From Gymnothorax reevesii (taxonomy: Eukaryota > Chordata > Actinopteri > Anguilliformes > Muraenidae): a stretch of DNA of 64,000 bases. The position numbers and the translations under genes were made by a program. The stretch spans positions 8,360,501 to 8,424,500 of the forward strand of contig CM056574.1 of assembly GCA_029721435.1 (NCBI GenBank), written 5' to 3'. Below the pieces are notes generated by a model. It was not told the origin of the DNA. It searched no databases and saw nothing but the letters and a program-made list of their open reading frames with translations. Shown piece after piece: positions 1 to 12,136 of the stretch. Each line of letters begins with the position of its first letter. Position 1 is the first letter of the stretch.

Positions 1-3000
1 ACAGTTCCCGTCTCGCCTGTCAGAAAATGACAGTTGAAATGTAATCAGATGAAACTGTGAGACTGTGGGTGAGTGATTTGATTTGAACATCCTTCAGTGG
101 TGGAATGCCAAGAGGCTTTCTGCTTGGCGCCATGGCGACGACCTTGTCTGGCGTGTTTGTGTGTGTGTGAGTTTGTGTGTGTAGTCATAGATTGAAAACA
201 GCTTGCAATCTCACATCGTTTGGCGAGTCGGTCAGATAACTGCCCTGTGCTGCTCGAGATGAAAACAGACTGACTGAATGATTCTCTCCTTTTCTATTCT
301 TTATTTCAGGGTAAAATCCCCACTGTCCCTCTCACACAAAGGCTGGGGCCTCGACATCAAATCCAGGCCACAGGCTCCGCTGGGTCCTCCTGAGCTCCTG
401 CTTAACAGAGTCATCGATTGGCTCAGGAGTCGGTGCACCTTGGTATTGAGGCCTAAATAAGCTTTGGATTGAGGAGAAAAGAAATCACCAAAAACAGCTG
501 AGACTGAAGTTTGAGACCCCTGTGTTACGCAAACCGTCCTCACGTTTAGCATTAGCATTAGCCCCCACGCAGTGAATTCCAAAATAATCAACGCAATCAT
601 TTGTGTGTGATAAAATCTGACTTTTGTTTTCTCTTCCAAATTTTTTCGTGCCTCCCGCTTATTGTCACAGGAGCGATATTTACTCTTCTTTGTAAGGTAC
701 GGCCACAGAGCAAACTTAGAAAGGAAACACGGTGATAAGATTCGCAGTACTCACTGATAACCAGGCTATCTGCGGAACACTAAAACAGGGCTTTTCATGG
801 ACAAATGTGTTTACACGGCAGTCTAAAGTTACATCACGTATGATAACCAACAATTCACTTTCAAACTATTATGACCGTTCCCTGATTGCTAATTATTTAC
901 CTCGTTCCTTCCTTTCTCACCTCCTTTCCTTGCTATTTACACTATTAACTGTGAAGGCAAGGAAAGGAAATGAGGTACAGAAGTGAGAATGATGAAATTT
1001 TAACAACATGAATTTGGGGATTTAATTTTCTGTGATTTTTCAAATGTCAGCTTAAAGCAATGTCAGTTATTGACACAGAGAAGAGAATCTACAAATTAAC
1101 ACAATAAATTAGACGTGACAAAATAAGTCTGACTTGGAGGAAGAAAGTTTGTCTGGGGGAATCATACACACGTCATGTTTCACCAGCTGAGATTTTGAGT
1201 GCTTTGTGATTATTCGATAACTAATGTAATGATAAATGCCCTAACAGCCTATTGTTATGCTGCTAATTTTGTATGTAATTTTACCTCTAATATGTTTTCA
1301 CAGGCATTTATTTGCTTGTGCATTCAGGTGATGGGACATCTCAAAAAGTTATTCTGATGGGACCACTTTATCAAAAAAGGAAGAGATTCTAGGAAATGAT
1401 TGGGGTCTCGGTCAGATGGGGTCATCCATAAATAATATTGGTAATTCCAGTGAAACTGAGCTAGTTGTCTATTGAGTTCATCTTTATAGCGTTAGAGTAA
1501 TTTTTTGGTATGGGTGATCTCTATTAGACAGAGTTGATCTCTATAGGATGGGAGTAATCCGTAGAGTCAATGGGTGATCTAGTTTGTGTGGCTGAGTGGA
1601 TCTCCATAGATGAGAGTAATGCCTGTATCACAGGGGTGATCTCTGCAACACACAGCACTGCAGAGTAAGACTGTCGGAGGCCGGTAGCAGCTCCACCATC
1701 ATCACAGACCCTATTGATTAAAGGAAAACAAAACCAATTTTCCTGCTCTGCAGGGGGCGGCGAGAGGGTCTGCATCTGTAATGACATCACAGGTCTGATC
1801 TTCAGTGTGATGTTCAGTTCTTACAGATTATAATTCAGCTACAATCCCCGACAAACACAGGCCAACCCTGCTCTCCACTCATCTAATGATGGCTTGTTAA
1901 ATCTCCACAAAATAGAAGATGCTGCTGTGGGAATTATGTGAGGATAAATACTTCTGGTTCTGGAAAAGTTCTTTTGATTTATTTATTTTCTGTCACACCC
2001 ATTGTATGAAATATAAAATCATCTTGCTGGAATAGGTCAAAGTAATATCATAAATCTGAAGAGTTCTGCTTTAAAAAGGTAATACAGTCTCTCAGGAATC
2101 ATTCCAAAAAGCCCCATTACACATATTTCCACGAGATATATTTCTGCGAGATAATGAAGGTGCAATTTTAAAATGAACTTGCGGTTCAACAAAAACTCCA
2201 GTGAGAGTCTCGCTGATACAGGTGCTAAATTAAGGTATTGCAACACAGTGCATGTGGGTGACATTAAGAGGATAATAAATATATAACTGTAAACCCTTTA
2301 ACCTGCGCAACCTGTTTGTTGGAACTCTGACATCCAAAACAATCATGAACCAGTGAATGCATGGTTGGTCAACGTAGGCTGATTTTGCTTTGTTTATTTC
2401 GCATGAGTCATAATTATTGTGAGCTCTGGAAAACAATTGGCATCCAAAATGTACCCTCCAATAATATAGCCTTCCTGCGTCCTGAGCATATTTAACATTT
2501 CTGAACTGATTTTAATATGTATAATGTACATACATACTATAAGCGCATTACTTCTTCCCTTGTGTTGTGAATTGTGTCGGCATATAGAGATGGGTGACAA
2601 ATTAATAAAAAGTTCATGATAAACCTTCATAGTAAGGTGTTAGGTGTCCACAAGCTGCCAGATCAGTTTCCTTGGCATAGAGATTACAAGCGTTAAACTT
2701 CACTGGAGGGATGGAGACTCTTTCCTCTTTGAGATTTTCCCTTATTTTGAGTTTTGATGATGGTGACAGAGAGCGCTGTCCACACATTTGTTTAAACATT
2801 TACTCAGCTTTTTTCCCCTTGAATTTCTCACCCATCTGTATATCAGCCTGAAATCCAGCATAAAAATATTGACACATCTTAATTTTTTTCACATTATAAT
2901 TGAGTCATTTGCAACACAAACTATCAGTGTCAGGATTTAAGGAGTTCTTAAACAGGCTAGTTCTCTGAAATCTGTTGACTGGCTGATTCAAGAACAGTAT

Positions 3001-3361
3001 ACTGCAAAAATTTGTGCTCCCAAAAGAGCTAGGTGCTATTATAACAGTACAAGTGTTTTCACATCAGGCTAATTTTAAATTCGCAGGGTGAAATGATGTG
3101 GAATAAATGTAATCTTTTTTATTTTTTCCCCCTTTTTATATGAACTGTTCACCAGGCGAACGTTCTACTCTGACAGAAACTGGGTAAAATGTAAAGATCT
3201 TGGTGCAGAGCTTTTATTCTGAGTGTTAGTGCAGTTATAACGTCACAGTCCTCTCCCAGAATTCTCTGGGCTGTGCATTTACAGAATCTGTGAGTGAGTC
3301 CAAACAGAGTTAGCCTCAGTGGGGTCTGTTTATTTCACAGACTTATGTTGCTCAAGCAACA
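1..3361. other. No gene recognised
   Basis: All six frames are broken by stops. The longest open stretches are about 110 codons and resemble no family I know. There is a short GT run near 157-183. Otherwise this reads as ordinary AT-rich non-coding DNA. A distant exon of a host gene could be hidden here, but I see no splice-flanked frame that I would defend. Confidence 0.5.
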
Positions 3362-3475
3362 TTGTGCATGTCTGTGTGTGCGTCCGTATGTGTGTATGTG
3401 TGTGTGAGTGAGTGCATGTGTATATCTGTGCATATGTGTGTGCATGTGTTTGTACTGTATGTGCATTTGTGTTTA
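3362..3475. repeat. GT-rich simple repeat
   Basis: Imperfect (TG)n interrupted by CA, CC and TA steps. It is a decayed dinucleotide microsatellite with no coding content. Confidence 0.7.
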
Positions 3476-3803
3476 TTTATAAGAAGAGGCAGTGAGAGTG
3501 TGGAAGCCCTGTTCTGGGCTTGTGAGCACAGAGCATAATCAGTTTATCATTAGAGACCTAATGAGGAATCTTCACTCCTTTATTGACTATTTTTCTGCAG
3601 CAGAGCGAATGAACAGCAGTCAGAGCCGAGAGAAAAACACATCGTGGGCTTCCCTTTCCTGATGAAGGACAGAGGAGCATGATGCTGCTCTCCGATCGAG
3701 CCGCTTCGACCGAAATTAATGAGAGGGAGAGAGCAAATTAGTCAAGATCCACTGAGTGATGCAGAGAGAGACAACCGACTGACCACAGTCCATGACTGCT
3801 CAG

Positions 3804-4370
3804 ACACTGGGCCTAAACACCACTCGAGAACAAAGGACAGACACTGGGCCTAAATACCACTCTAGAACACAGGACAGACACTGGGCCTAGACACCACTCT
3901 AGAACAAAGGATCAACCCTGGGCCTAAACACCACTTTAGAACAAAGGACAGACACTGGGCCTAAACATTACTCGAGAACAAAGGACAGACACTGGCCCTA
4001 AACACCACTCGAGAGCAAAGGACAGCAACTGGGCCTTGAAACCCCTCTAGTACAAAGTACAGACTGTGGGCCTAAACACCACTCTAGAACAAAGGACAGA
4101 CCCTGGGCCTAAACACCGCTCGAGAGCAAAGGACAGACACTGGGCCTAAACACTACTCTGGAACAAAGGACAGACACTGGGCCTAAACACCACTCTAGAA
4201 CAAAGGACAGACCCTGCGCCTAAACACCACTCTGGAACAAAGGACAGACCCTGGGCCTAAACACCACTCTGGAACAAAGGACAGACACTGGGCCGAAACA
4301 CCACTTTAGAACAAAGGACAGACACTGGGCCTGAACACCACTCTCGAACAAAAACCAGAGACTAGGACTT
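3804..4370. repeat. 37-bp minisatellite, about 15 copies
   Basis: The unit begins ACACTGGGCCTAAACACCAC and ends GAACAAAGGACAG. Unit starts at 3804, 3841 and 3878 are exactly 37 bp apart. Copies differ mainly by CTCTAGAAC/CTCGAGAAC/CTCTGGAAC changes. From about 4350 the copies decay into loosely related GAACAGAGAACAGAC stretches that fade out near 4615. Confidence 0.9.
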
Positions 4371-4615
4371 CAACAACACTCTAGAACAGAGAACAGACAT
4401 GCAGACTAAATGCCATTCTCGAGCAGAAAACAGCTCTCTAGAACAGAGAGCAGATATGGCAAAAATAATACTTTTGAGAAGTGAGCTGACCTTTGATCTC
4501 TACATCACTTTAGGATAAAAAACAGACACTCCGTCAAAACAATAGTTGGGAACAAAGAACACACGTGTGGTCCAAACTCAAATCTAGAACAGAGAACAGA
4601 CACACAGTCCAAATC

Positions 4616-5097
4616 AAAGGTGGGCTCAGGGGATTTCCATTTTAGGTACAGCTCACTTGTGAAAATAGGTCCTTGTTTTATTGTTGAATCAGGTACATAA
4701 TTTTAACTGGGTTGCCACTAGTGGAATTGACCGCACTCTGTGTAAAATGTTAGATGCTCGTTGCAGTCTGAGCTGCTGATTTGGAATAGCGCAGAAAAGC
4801 GGAGCGCTCTGATCGAAAATAACACGTGATGTCAGCCCCCACTTTTATTACACTCAGAATGTGTGGACAGTGTGCCTGTGGGCGAGCTTTTTAAACGCTA
4901 CAAGAAAAGCAGAAGAAAAGGGCTGGTAATGGTGCCAGGGCAGTTCCAGCTGTTAAACCAGCAATAAATCCCAAGGTCCTCTGAGGCAAACCTCAGCAGG
5001 AAAAAAACACAAGAACATCGGTCACTTTTTCCAGCTGCAGAACCTGGGATTTAAAGGTAAGAAGAAGTTCTGATGTTCAGGGGAACATCTCAAAAAC
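4616..5097. other. No gene recognised
   Basis: Non-coding sequence between the minisatellite and the CA array. No long open frame, repeat or inverted repeat was seen. Confidence 0.5.
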
Positions 5098-5235
5098 ATA
5101 CACACACCCAGACTCTTACACACACACACACACACACACATCCAGACTCTTACACACACACACACACACACACACATCCAGACTCTTACACACACACGCA
5201 CACGCACACACAAACATTCATACATGCACACACAG
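5098..5235. repeat. CA microsatellite with interleaved TCCAGACTCTTA
   Basis: Three (CA)n blocks are separated by the same short segment TCCAGACTCTTA, so the array behaves as a compound microsatellite with a longer period. The threonine/histidine-rich and cysteine/valine-rich open frames on the two strands are translation artefacts of the repeat. Confidence 0.85.
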
Positions 5236-6452
5236 ACAAATCCCATGGTGAGTAGCACCCAATCAGGTGGCCGTAAATCTGACTCGTGGTTGGACAGTTT
5301 GGGTTTTCAGCAACAGTGTCCAGCGAAACGTTTGGTCTGACGCCAATTTGTCCTCCTTTTGATAAAAATACTAAGATCTCTCAAATTCGCTTTCTAGATG
5401 CACTTGACAAGACTGCATCGGGGCTACAGAGAGTGAGGTGTGTGTGTTTATTGGCTGACAGCAGCACTGTAACTCTGAAAGTGTACATTTATGCCTTTTG
5501 AAACAGGTGACCTCTGGTCTCTCCCTCTGTCCTGCAGGCTCTGCCGTCCTCCTTTAGAGTGTCATGATGACAGTGTCACCCTCACCTCACCCCAGTGGCT
5601 GATGGGAAAATACTGCCGCGTATATCTCTCCCGAGTGTCGGATCTATTCCTCCGCAGGCGATTTGGAGGCACGGACCATTAAATCGCCACACAACATAAC
5701 ACTGGGATTGAAAAGCATTTGAGTGTGGCAGAGATATTTGATGGTGCTGCTTTTATATTAGCTGATAAACGCAAGGCCTTTTAGTTTTAATGGATTAAAT
5801 GATGTACTTCCACGCAGCCATAAAAAGGAACCATTCAAGATTTTTTTGTAATTTCTTTTGACTTTTCTTTTCTCTTGTTTTAATCACTGTTAAAGAGCTT
5901 TAATTTGGCCAAAGGCAGGTAGTAGGCAGTTCTTACATTGAGCTGTCAGTTATTGTTCTCAGTTTTCCGGCACGTTCCTTTGGAGTCCCCATTTCTAAGG
6001 GAATGTGGCCGGTGAAACGGGCCATCATTCCTGCTGTATCTAATGGAGAATAAGTACTGTCTCACTCTTAATTCTACTGAACCCAAACATCTGTTCTTCA
6101 TGATAAACATTATGCTGACAGTGAATGATCCATGTATTTACTAAATAAAGACAGGAGTTTCTATTTCCCAGCAGATGTTGCTGTCCTTCCCAGTGAAAGA
6201 GAAATATTTGCGAGGCCTTATCAGTGACGATAATTTTTCACTCCAGCTGGGACTCTTCATTCATGCTTGTCTCTCCTGTCCTGCTCACGACACAAACACA
6301 TCATCCTCACAACCAATAAGCAACAGACACATAAATAAAAACACTCAAAGCCAATAAACAGGCATAATGCTGTATATCGTCGTGAAAACTGCTGTTTGCC
6401 TATGAGTAACAATAAGAAGTGGTTGGGTCAGAAGAGGAGGAAGGTGATTGGT
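5236..6452. other. No gene recognised
   Basis: Frames are short and show no family resemblance. The region ends at the GATG-type tail of the LINE that follows. Confidence 0.5.
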
Positions 6453-6487
6453 CATCCATCCATCCATCCATCCATCCATCTTCTACC

Positions 6488-7670
6488 GCTTATCCGGGGC
6501 CGGGGTGCGGGGGCAGCAGTCTAGGCAGGGATGCCCAGACTTCCCTCTCCTCGGACACTTCCTCCAGTTCTTCCGGGGGTATTCCGAAGTGTCAGGGGGC
6601 ATCCGATATAGATGCCCGAGCCACCCCAGCTGTCGACGTGGAGGAGCAGCGGCTCTACTCTGAGCTCCTCCCGGGTGACAGAGCTTCTCACCCTATCTCT
6701 AAGGGAGCCGCCGGCCACCCTGCGGAGGAAACCCATTTCAGCCGCTTGTACCCGAGATCTCGTTCTTTCGGTCATGACCCAGAGTTCATGACCATAGGTG
6801 AGGGTAGGAACGTAGATTGACTGGTAAATCGAGAGCTTTGCCTTTCGGCTCAGCTCTTTCTTCACCACGACAGATCGGTACAATGACCGCATTACTGCTG
6901 CCGCTGCACCGATCCGTCTGTCAATCTCACGCTCCATCCTTCCCTCACTCGTGAACAAGACCCCAAGATACTTGAACTCCTCCACTTGAGGCAGGAGCTC
7001 TCTTCCAACCCGGAGGGGATTAGCCACCTTTTTCCGGTCGAGAACCATAGCCTCGGACTTGGAGGTGCTGATTCTCATCCCAGCCGCTTCGCACTCGGCT
7101 GCAAACTGCCCCAGTGCATGCTGAAGGTCCTGGTTCGAAGGAGCCAACAAGACAACATCATCCGCAAAAAGCAGAGATGAGATCCTGTGGTCCCCAAACC
7201 GAAGTCCCTCCGCCCCCTGGCTGCACCTTAAAATTCTGTCCATAAAGATAATGAACAGAACCGGTGACAGAGGGCAGCCCTGCCAGAGTCCAACATGCAC
7301 CAGGAACAGGTCTGAATTACTGCCGGCAATGCGAACCAAGCTCCTGCTCCGGTCATACAGAGACCGCACGGCCCTTAGTAGAGGGACTCCATACTCCCGA
7401 AGCACCTCCCACAGAATACCACGAGGGACACAGTCGAATGCCTTCTCCAAGTCCACAAAACACATGTGAACTGGTTGCGCAAACTCCCATGCACCCTCAA
7501 GCACCCTGCGGAGGGTATAGAGCTGGTCCAGTGTTCCACGACCAGGATGAAAACCGCATTGTTTCTCCTGAATCCCAGGTTCGACTATCGGCCGGATTCT
7601 CCGCTCCAGCACCCTGAAATAGACTTTACCCGGGAGGCTGAGAAGTGTGATCCCCCTTTAGTTTAGAGCA
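6488..7670 (-). pseudogene. Rex3-like reverse transcriptase, degenerate
   Basis: One frame of 363 codons (7612-6521) covers most of the catalytic domain. Visible motifs are a template-primer region with QCGFHPGRGTLDQLYTLRRV, motif A FVDLEKAFD, motif B QGCPLSPVLFIIFMDRI, motif C LLFADDVVLLAPS with both aspartates, and the thumb region YLGVLFTSEGRMEREIDRR. Upstream, in another frame, lies the start of the RT domain (near 7670-7620), so a frameshift separates them. Near 6600 the frame shifts again: the tryptophan-rich GWLGHLYRMPPD segment and the terminal IPPEELEEVSEEREVW segment sit in different frames and are brought together by a deletion, ending at a TAA near 6488. A coding-competent parent is implied, but this copy cannot make a full protein. 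Confidence 0.85.
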
Positions 7671-8024
7671 CACCCTCCGGTCCCCCTTCTTAAATAGAGG
7701 GTCTGCCAATCCAGAGGCACTGTCTCCGACTGCCACGCGATGTTGCAAAGGCGTGTCAATCAAGACAGCCCTACAACATCCAGGGACTTGAGGTACTCAG
7801 GGCGGATCTCATCCACCCCCGGTGCCTTGCTACCGAGGAGCTTCCGAACTACCTCAGTGACTTCAGCTCGAGTGATGGATTAATCAGCTTCGGATCCCCA
7901 GCCTCTGCTTCCTCTACGGAAGGCGTGTCAGTGGGATTGAGGAGATCCCAATGATGTTCCCAACAGACCCTCACAACACGTTTAGGCTGCCAAGTCTGTC
8001 CAGCTTCCTGCTTCGCCAGCGGAT

Positions 8025-8900
8025 TTAACTCACCACCAGGTGGTGATCATTGGACAGCTCAGCCTCTCTCTTCACCCAAGTGAACAAGACATACGGCCAA
8101 AGGTCAGATGACACGATCAAAAAGTCGATCATTGACCTCCGACCTCGGGCGTCCTCATGCCACGTGCAGTGATGGACGCCCTTATGCTTGAACTCGGTGT
8201 TCGTTATGGACAAACCGTGACTATCACAGAAGTCCAATAACAGAACACCACTCGGGTTCAGATCGGGGAGGCCGTTCCTCCCAATCACGCCCCTCCAGCT
8301 AACACTGTCGCTACCCATGTGGGCATTGAATTCCCCCAGCAGAACGATGGAGGCCCCAGTCGGAGCACTTTCCAGTACGCTTCCTACGGACTCCAAGAAG
8401 GTTGAGTACTCTGTACTGCCATTCAGTCCATAAGCCGAGATGACAGTGAGGCACCTGTCCCCGACCCGAAGGCGCAGGGCAGCGACCCTCTCGTTCACCG
8501 GGGAAAACTCCAACATATGACAGCTAAGCTGGGGGACTATAAGCAAACCCACACCAGCCCGCCGCCTCTCACTACAGGCAACTCCAGAGTAGAAGAGAGT
8601 CCAGCCTCTCTCAAGGAGTTGGGTTCCAGAGCCCAGGCTGTGCTTAGAGGTGAGCCCAACTATCTCTAGCCGGTACCACTCGATCTCCCGCACAAGCTCA
8701 GGGTCCTTCTCCTCCCCCCAACGAGGTGACATTCCATGTCTCGAGAACCAGATTCCGTGTCCAGGGATTGGGTCGTCGGGGCCCCCGCCCACGATTGCCA
8801 CCCAAAGCGCAATGCATCAGCCCCTTCTGAACCCTCCCGCGGGGGATGGGCCTACAGGAAGGCGGGCCCACGTCGCTCATTCGAGCTGTGCTCGGCCGGG
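8025..8900 (-). pseudogene. Rex3-like APE endonuclease domain, degenerate
   Basis: A 258-codon frame on the minus strand encodes an exonuclease/endonuclease/phosphatase fold of the type that nicks target DNA for LINE insertion. Recognisable pieces are [12 protein letters not shown] at the N-terminus (in the neighbouring frame, so a frameshift lies near 8710-8730), the central [10 protein letters not shown] motif, MIDFLIVS, and the catalytic-end motif SNDHHLVV. A stop follows directly. After it the sequence runs through a basic QPKRVVRVCWE stretch straight to a DLLNPTDTP-like segment near 7940, skipping roughly 150 residues normally present between the endonuclease and RT of this family. The size of that gap is estimated from family knowledge. 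Confidence 0.82.
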
Positions 8901-9232
8901 TCCTGTGGACGGAGACTCGACCACCAGATGCTCGCCTACTAAGCCTAACCCCAGGCCTGGATCCAGGACGTAAACGTCCATGCTGTGTTTATATTCATCA
9001 TGGGTTTTGGAATCGCTCTTAGTCTGACCTGTCACCTAGGACCTGTTTGCCCTGGGAGACCCTACCAGGGGCAATAAGCCCCAGACAACATAGCTCCTAG
9101 GATCATCCAGGTACTTAAACCCCTCCACCATGATAAGGTGGCGATTCAAATTCTCTGAATTTAAAGCATAACTCAGCTATGCAAAGGGAGTTAAGTCATC
9201 CACCAGAACAACCTTCATGAATTCTTATTCTC

Positions 9233-9795
9233 TGTTATGATCCAGACAAGGAACCAGATGCAGAGACAGAGTACAGTTCAATTGTAGGGTTGATTGACAG
9301 TAATACAGTCATGAGTGTGAGGGACGGAGCCCAGAGCAGAATGGCACAGTTCAGCTCAGTTCAGTTCAGATGGTTGTGGGCTTGAGTGGGTCAGTGGTGA
9401 CCCAGGATAGCTGATGGAGTTACACTTCAACCAGAGCTGAACTGTCCCATGGCAGGACCGGGGAGTTTATGAGGAACGTGGTCCCAATCCTGATTACTGC
9501 AGAAGAAATGGCTGGTGTCTTTAATAAATTCGACAAAGAAACAGACTGGAGACTCATTTGTGCCAACACAGTCCCAATCATGGAGAACTAGAGAAGGGCT
9601 TAGGAGCTGGTTCCTATAAATGAGGCTCGAAATGTAATACTACCGAAGATGAGGAATACTTTCTGCAGACAGTAAACTCTATTCTTGGAAGATACTGAGT
9701 GGTTGTGTTAAGAACATTCAGCAAGTGACAATACAGCAACCTGCACACCCAAAGCACTGTGTTATAAACCCAACACACACTTCAGGGGATGAGGA
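9233..9795 (-). mobile_element. Possible LTR-derived remnant
   Basis: Positions 9236-9258 are an exact reverse complement of 18941-18963, the terminal part of the solo LTR described below. They also sit immediately inside a TG dinucleotide (9233-9234), as an LTR terminus should. The sequence to the right holds a polyadenylation-like AATAAA (near 9519) and promoter-like pieces but no coding frame. I could not find the other terminus or a target duplication, so this may be a truncated LTR of the same or a related family, inverted relative to the copy at 18.3 kb. Confidence 0.4.
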
Positions 9796-9930
9796 ACACA
9801 AACGCACAACACCTGGTGGGGGAGACGAGTAAAGTGTCAAACCAATCAGAAGAAACAATACACCTACATCATACACAAGCTGCTGGATGGGAGGGACACA
9901 GAGGGAATTCTCACAAGGGTTGTGTCGTTA

Positions 9931-10135
9931 TCTCTCCCTCTCACTCTCTCTCTCTTTCTCCCCCTCCCCCCCTCTCTCTCTCCCTCCCCCCCCCTCTCTC
10001 CCTCTCCCTCTCTCTCTCTCCCCCCCCCTCTCTCTCTCCCTCTCCCTCTCACTCTCTCTCTCTCCCTCTCTCTCTCTCCCTCCCCCCCCCCTCTCTCTCT
10101 CTCTCTCTCTTCTCCCCCTCTCTCTCTCTCTCTCT
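9931..10135. repeat. Polypyrimidine (CT/CCT)n tract
   Basis: About 205 bp of almost pure C and T on the plus strand, with CT, CCT and C-run sub-blocks and a few A interruptions. The Ser/Leu/Pro-rich and Arg/Glu/Gly-rich open frames across it are artefacts. Mirror-symmetric tracts of this kind can form triplex DNA. Confidence 0.93.
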
Positions 10136-12097
10136 GAGCCTGCAGAAGCACTAATGGAGGTCAGGCTGGCTGGTGCAGGTTTATCTGATCTGTGTGACTG
10201 AGTCCCACACGTGGGGAACAGGCCTCTGTGTTTGCGGTAAACATGCGCCCATCTGCTGAATCCCTCACTGCAGCCGGCATGAGCCGAGCACATCGAAGGT
10301 TTACCGCTGTGACGCGCTATTCTGATGCCGTTCAGCCAAACACAAGCACCACATGCACCGACATCGCAAAATATCAGTCTTTACACAACATATGCTTCCT
10401 GAATTTACTCATATTTGACATTGTGGGCTTGAGAAAACATTTCCAAGCTATTTTAAAAAATATATATATTTAGGTACTGCAGCCTTGTTTGACAAAACTC
10501 AGACATGAGGTTATCCAAACCCATGTTTCCAGTTTCCAAACAAACAAGAGACTAAACTCCCGGGGCGAGATTATTCATTCTAAAGCCGTCACACTTCCTT
10601 TGAGAGAGAGTCTTCAGGTCTGTTCCTGTTCGTTCCAGCTGTCACTCCGGCCTTAAGCCCGCCGCTTCTACAGGGCGCCGTGGGCCGTAATGAAAGAGCG
10701 GGAGACTTTTTATTTTGTTGTTTTGGACAGTTTGTGTTCCAATATCGACCCTGCTATTTATTAATCCATTATTTGCAGCAGTTGTGATTACAGATCATCA
10801 CCAGACACAGACACAGCAGCCGCAGTCCATGCGAAATCACCTTCGCTGCTTCGTTTAGCATGCAGCTCATCAGCTTCTAAAGACCCCGGCCATGAGCACT
10901 CCGGCTTCGGCAGGTTTTTCTCCACACCGGAGTGATGAAGTTTTCACTGCCGGCGAGAAATTACTTCTCCAAAGGTGGCCTCATTGATGCATTTGAGCCC
11001 CACTGGCCCTCAGCCTTTAAGAATCATTTTCTTTGCAGAAATGTCAGGTCATTGGATTGAAATGTTACATATTGTGGGTCAATACTGAAATATCTGAGAG
11101 AATAAGAATTGCCTCAACAGAGGAAATAGAACCTTTCATTAAGAAGAGAGAGAAAATGAGAGAAATACTCGCCTGCTTGTGGTTTTGAGCTCTGTGCTCT
11201 GAGTTGAGAGAAAACAGAAGAAATGCCTGGATAAACGACCTCTTGGGAGTCGCCTTGTGATGTTTCAGTAAGATGGGTTTTGGATCTCATTTCAAGAAGG
11301 CAAAAGAAGTCAATGTTTCAGATCCCTTTCCAAGCCATGAGCTACTTTGAAAATAAAACTTTTTCTTTTCATATTTTACTTGGCATCTTTCTCTGGGAAA
11401 ATTAAAAGCAGATACTGTGACTAATACTCACTTTTTTGAAATTTTATTTAACACTTGCACATCTGTCACGACTGTCATTAAGTGGATCCAAATAAGAATT
11501 TTCATGGGTTCATGCATTTAATGCATAGTTTAAAAAAATGTCTTTTAAATGTCTCAGTACAAGCTTTTGGCAAAGTACATCACTGTATTTCTGAAAGACA
11601 AAATGGCATTTTCTGAAGAACAGCAGTGTCTTATGGGTAAGACAGCTGGTTAGCGGTGACACTTGGCTTCTGTAAGTGCGCCAGGTGCAAATTAGCGCAG
11701 CTCGAGTGGGAAAATCACCTGTAACTGGTGAGGGAGCAGGAATTAAGCATCAGACCGTCTGCAGTGAAATCTCATGAAATCCTCCATTTGTGAGTTTGAG
11801 GGCAGAATCTTCCCTCTGTAAATCCTCATCGCTAAATCCAGGTGGTGCACGGACTCGCCTTTAAGGAGGAAAAAGTTTTATCATGAGTGCTTCACAGCAA
11901 TAACACAGACAGAAAGTGGACTTATTCCACTCACTTCCCTCACATCTATCCTTCCTTTCCTTAGCTCCTCATATCGGATGCAAAGACAAAGGAATCAAAG
12001 AAAACTGGATTTCAGAAAAGGAACATCCTTGCTTCTTCAATGTTCATTAGCAATGATGTCTGTCACAGGTGTGGCAGATGTTTAGTGTTGGGGGTGA
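10136..12097. other. No gene recognised
   Basis: About 2 kb without a convincing frame. A GC-richer patch near 10620-10700 and 10830-10990 breaks an otherwise AT-rich sequence but carries no recognisable exon or promoter motif. Confidence 0.5.
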
Positions 12098-12136
12098 GAG
12101 TGTGTGCGTGTGTGTGTGAGTGTGTGTGTGTGTGGG
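12098..12136. repeat. GT microsatellite
   Basis: Short interrupted (GT)n run. Confidence 0.75.

Larger units (their letters stand above)
6453..9145 (-). mobile_element. Rex3-like RTE-clade LINE, inactive copy
   Basis: Non-LTR retrotransposon reading right to left. Its 3' end, at the left, carries the tetranucleotide tail typical of fish Rex3 elements: (ATCC)n on the plus strand at 6453-6482, which is (GATG)n on the element strand. The 5' end, near 9145, begins with CACCTTATCATGGTGGAGGG. Within it are an APE-type endonuclease (about 8900-8025) followed by a reverse transcriptase (about 7670-6490), the order expected for RTE. At 2.7 kb it is shorter than an intact element because of at least two internal deletions, one just after the endonuclease and one near the 3' end. 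There are also frameshifts and stops. The family was recognised from protein motifs; the exact subfamily is not certain. Confidence 0.88.

Noticed and set aside
6419..7666. Several plus-strand frames over the Rex3 element
   Set aside because: They are antisense shadows of the reverse transcriptase frame.
9789..10293. Serine/leucine/proline-rich and arginine/glutamate-rich frames
   Set aside because: They are translations of the CT-rich tract on either strand.
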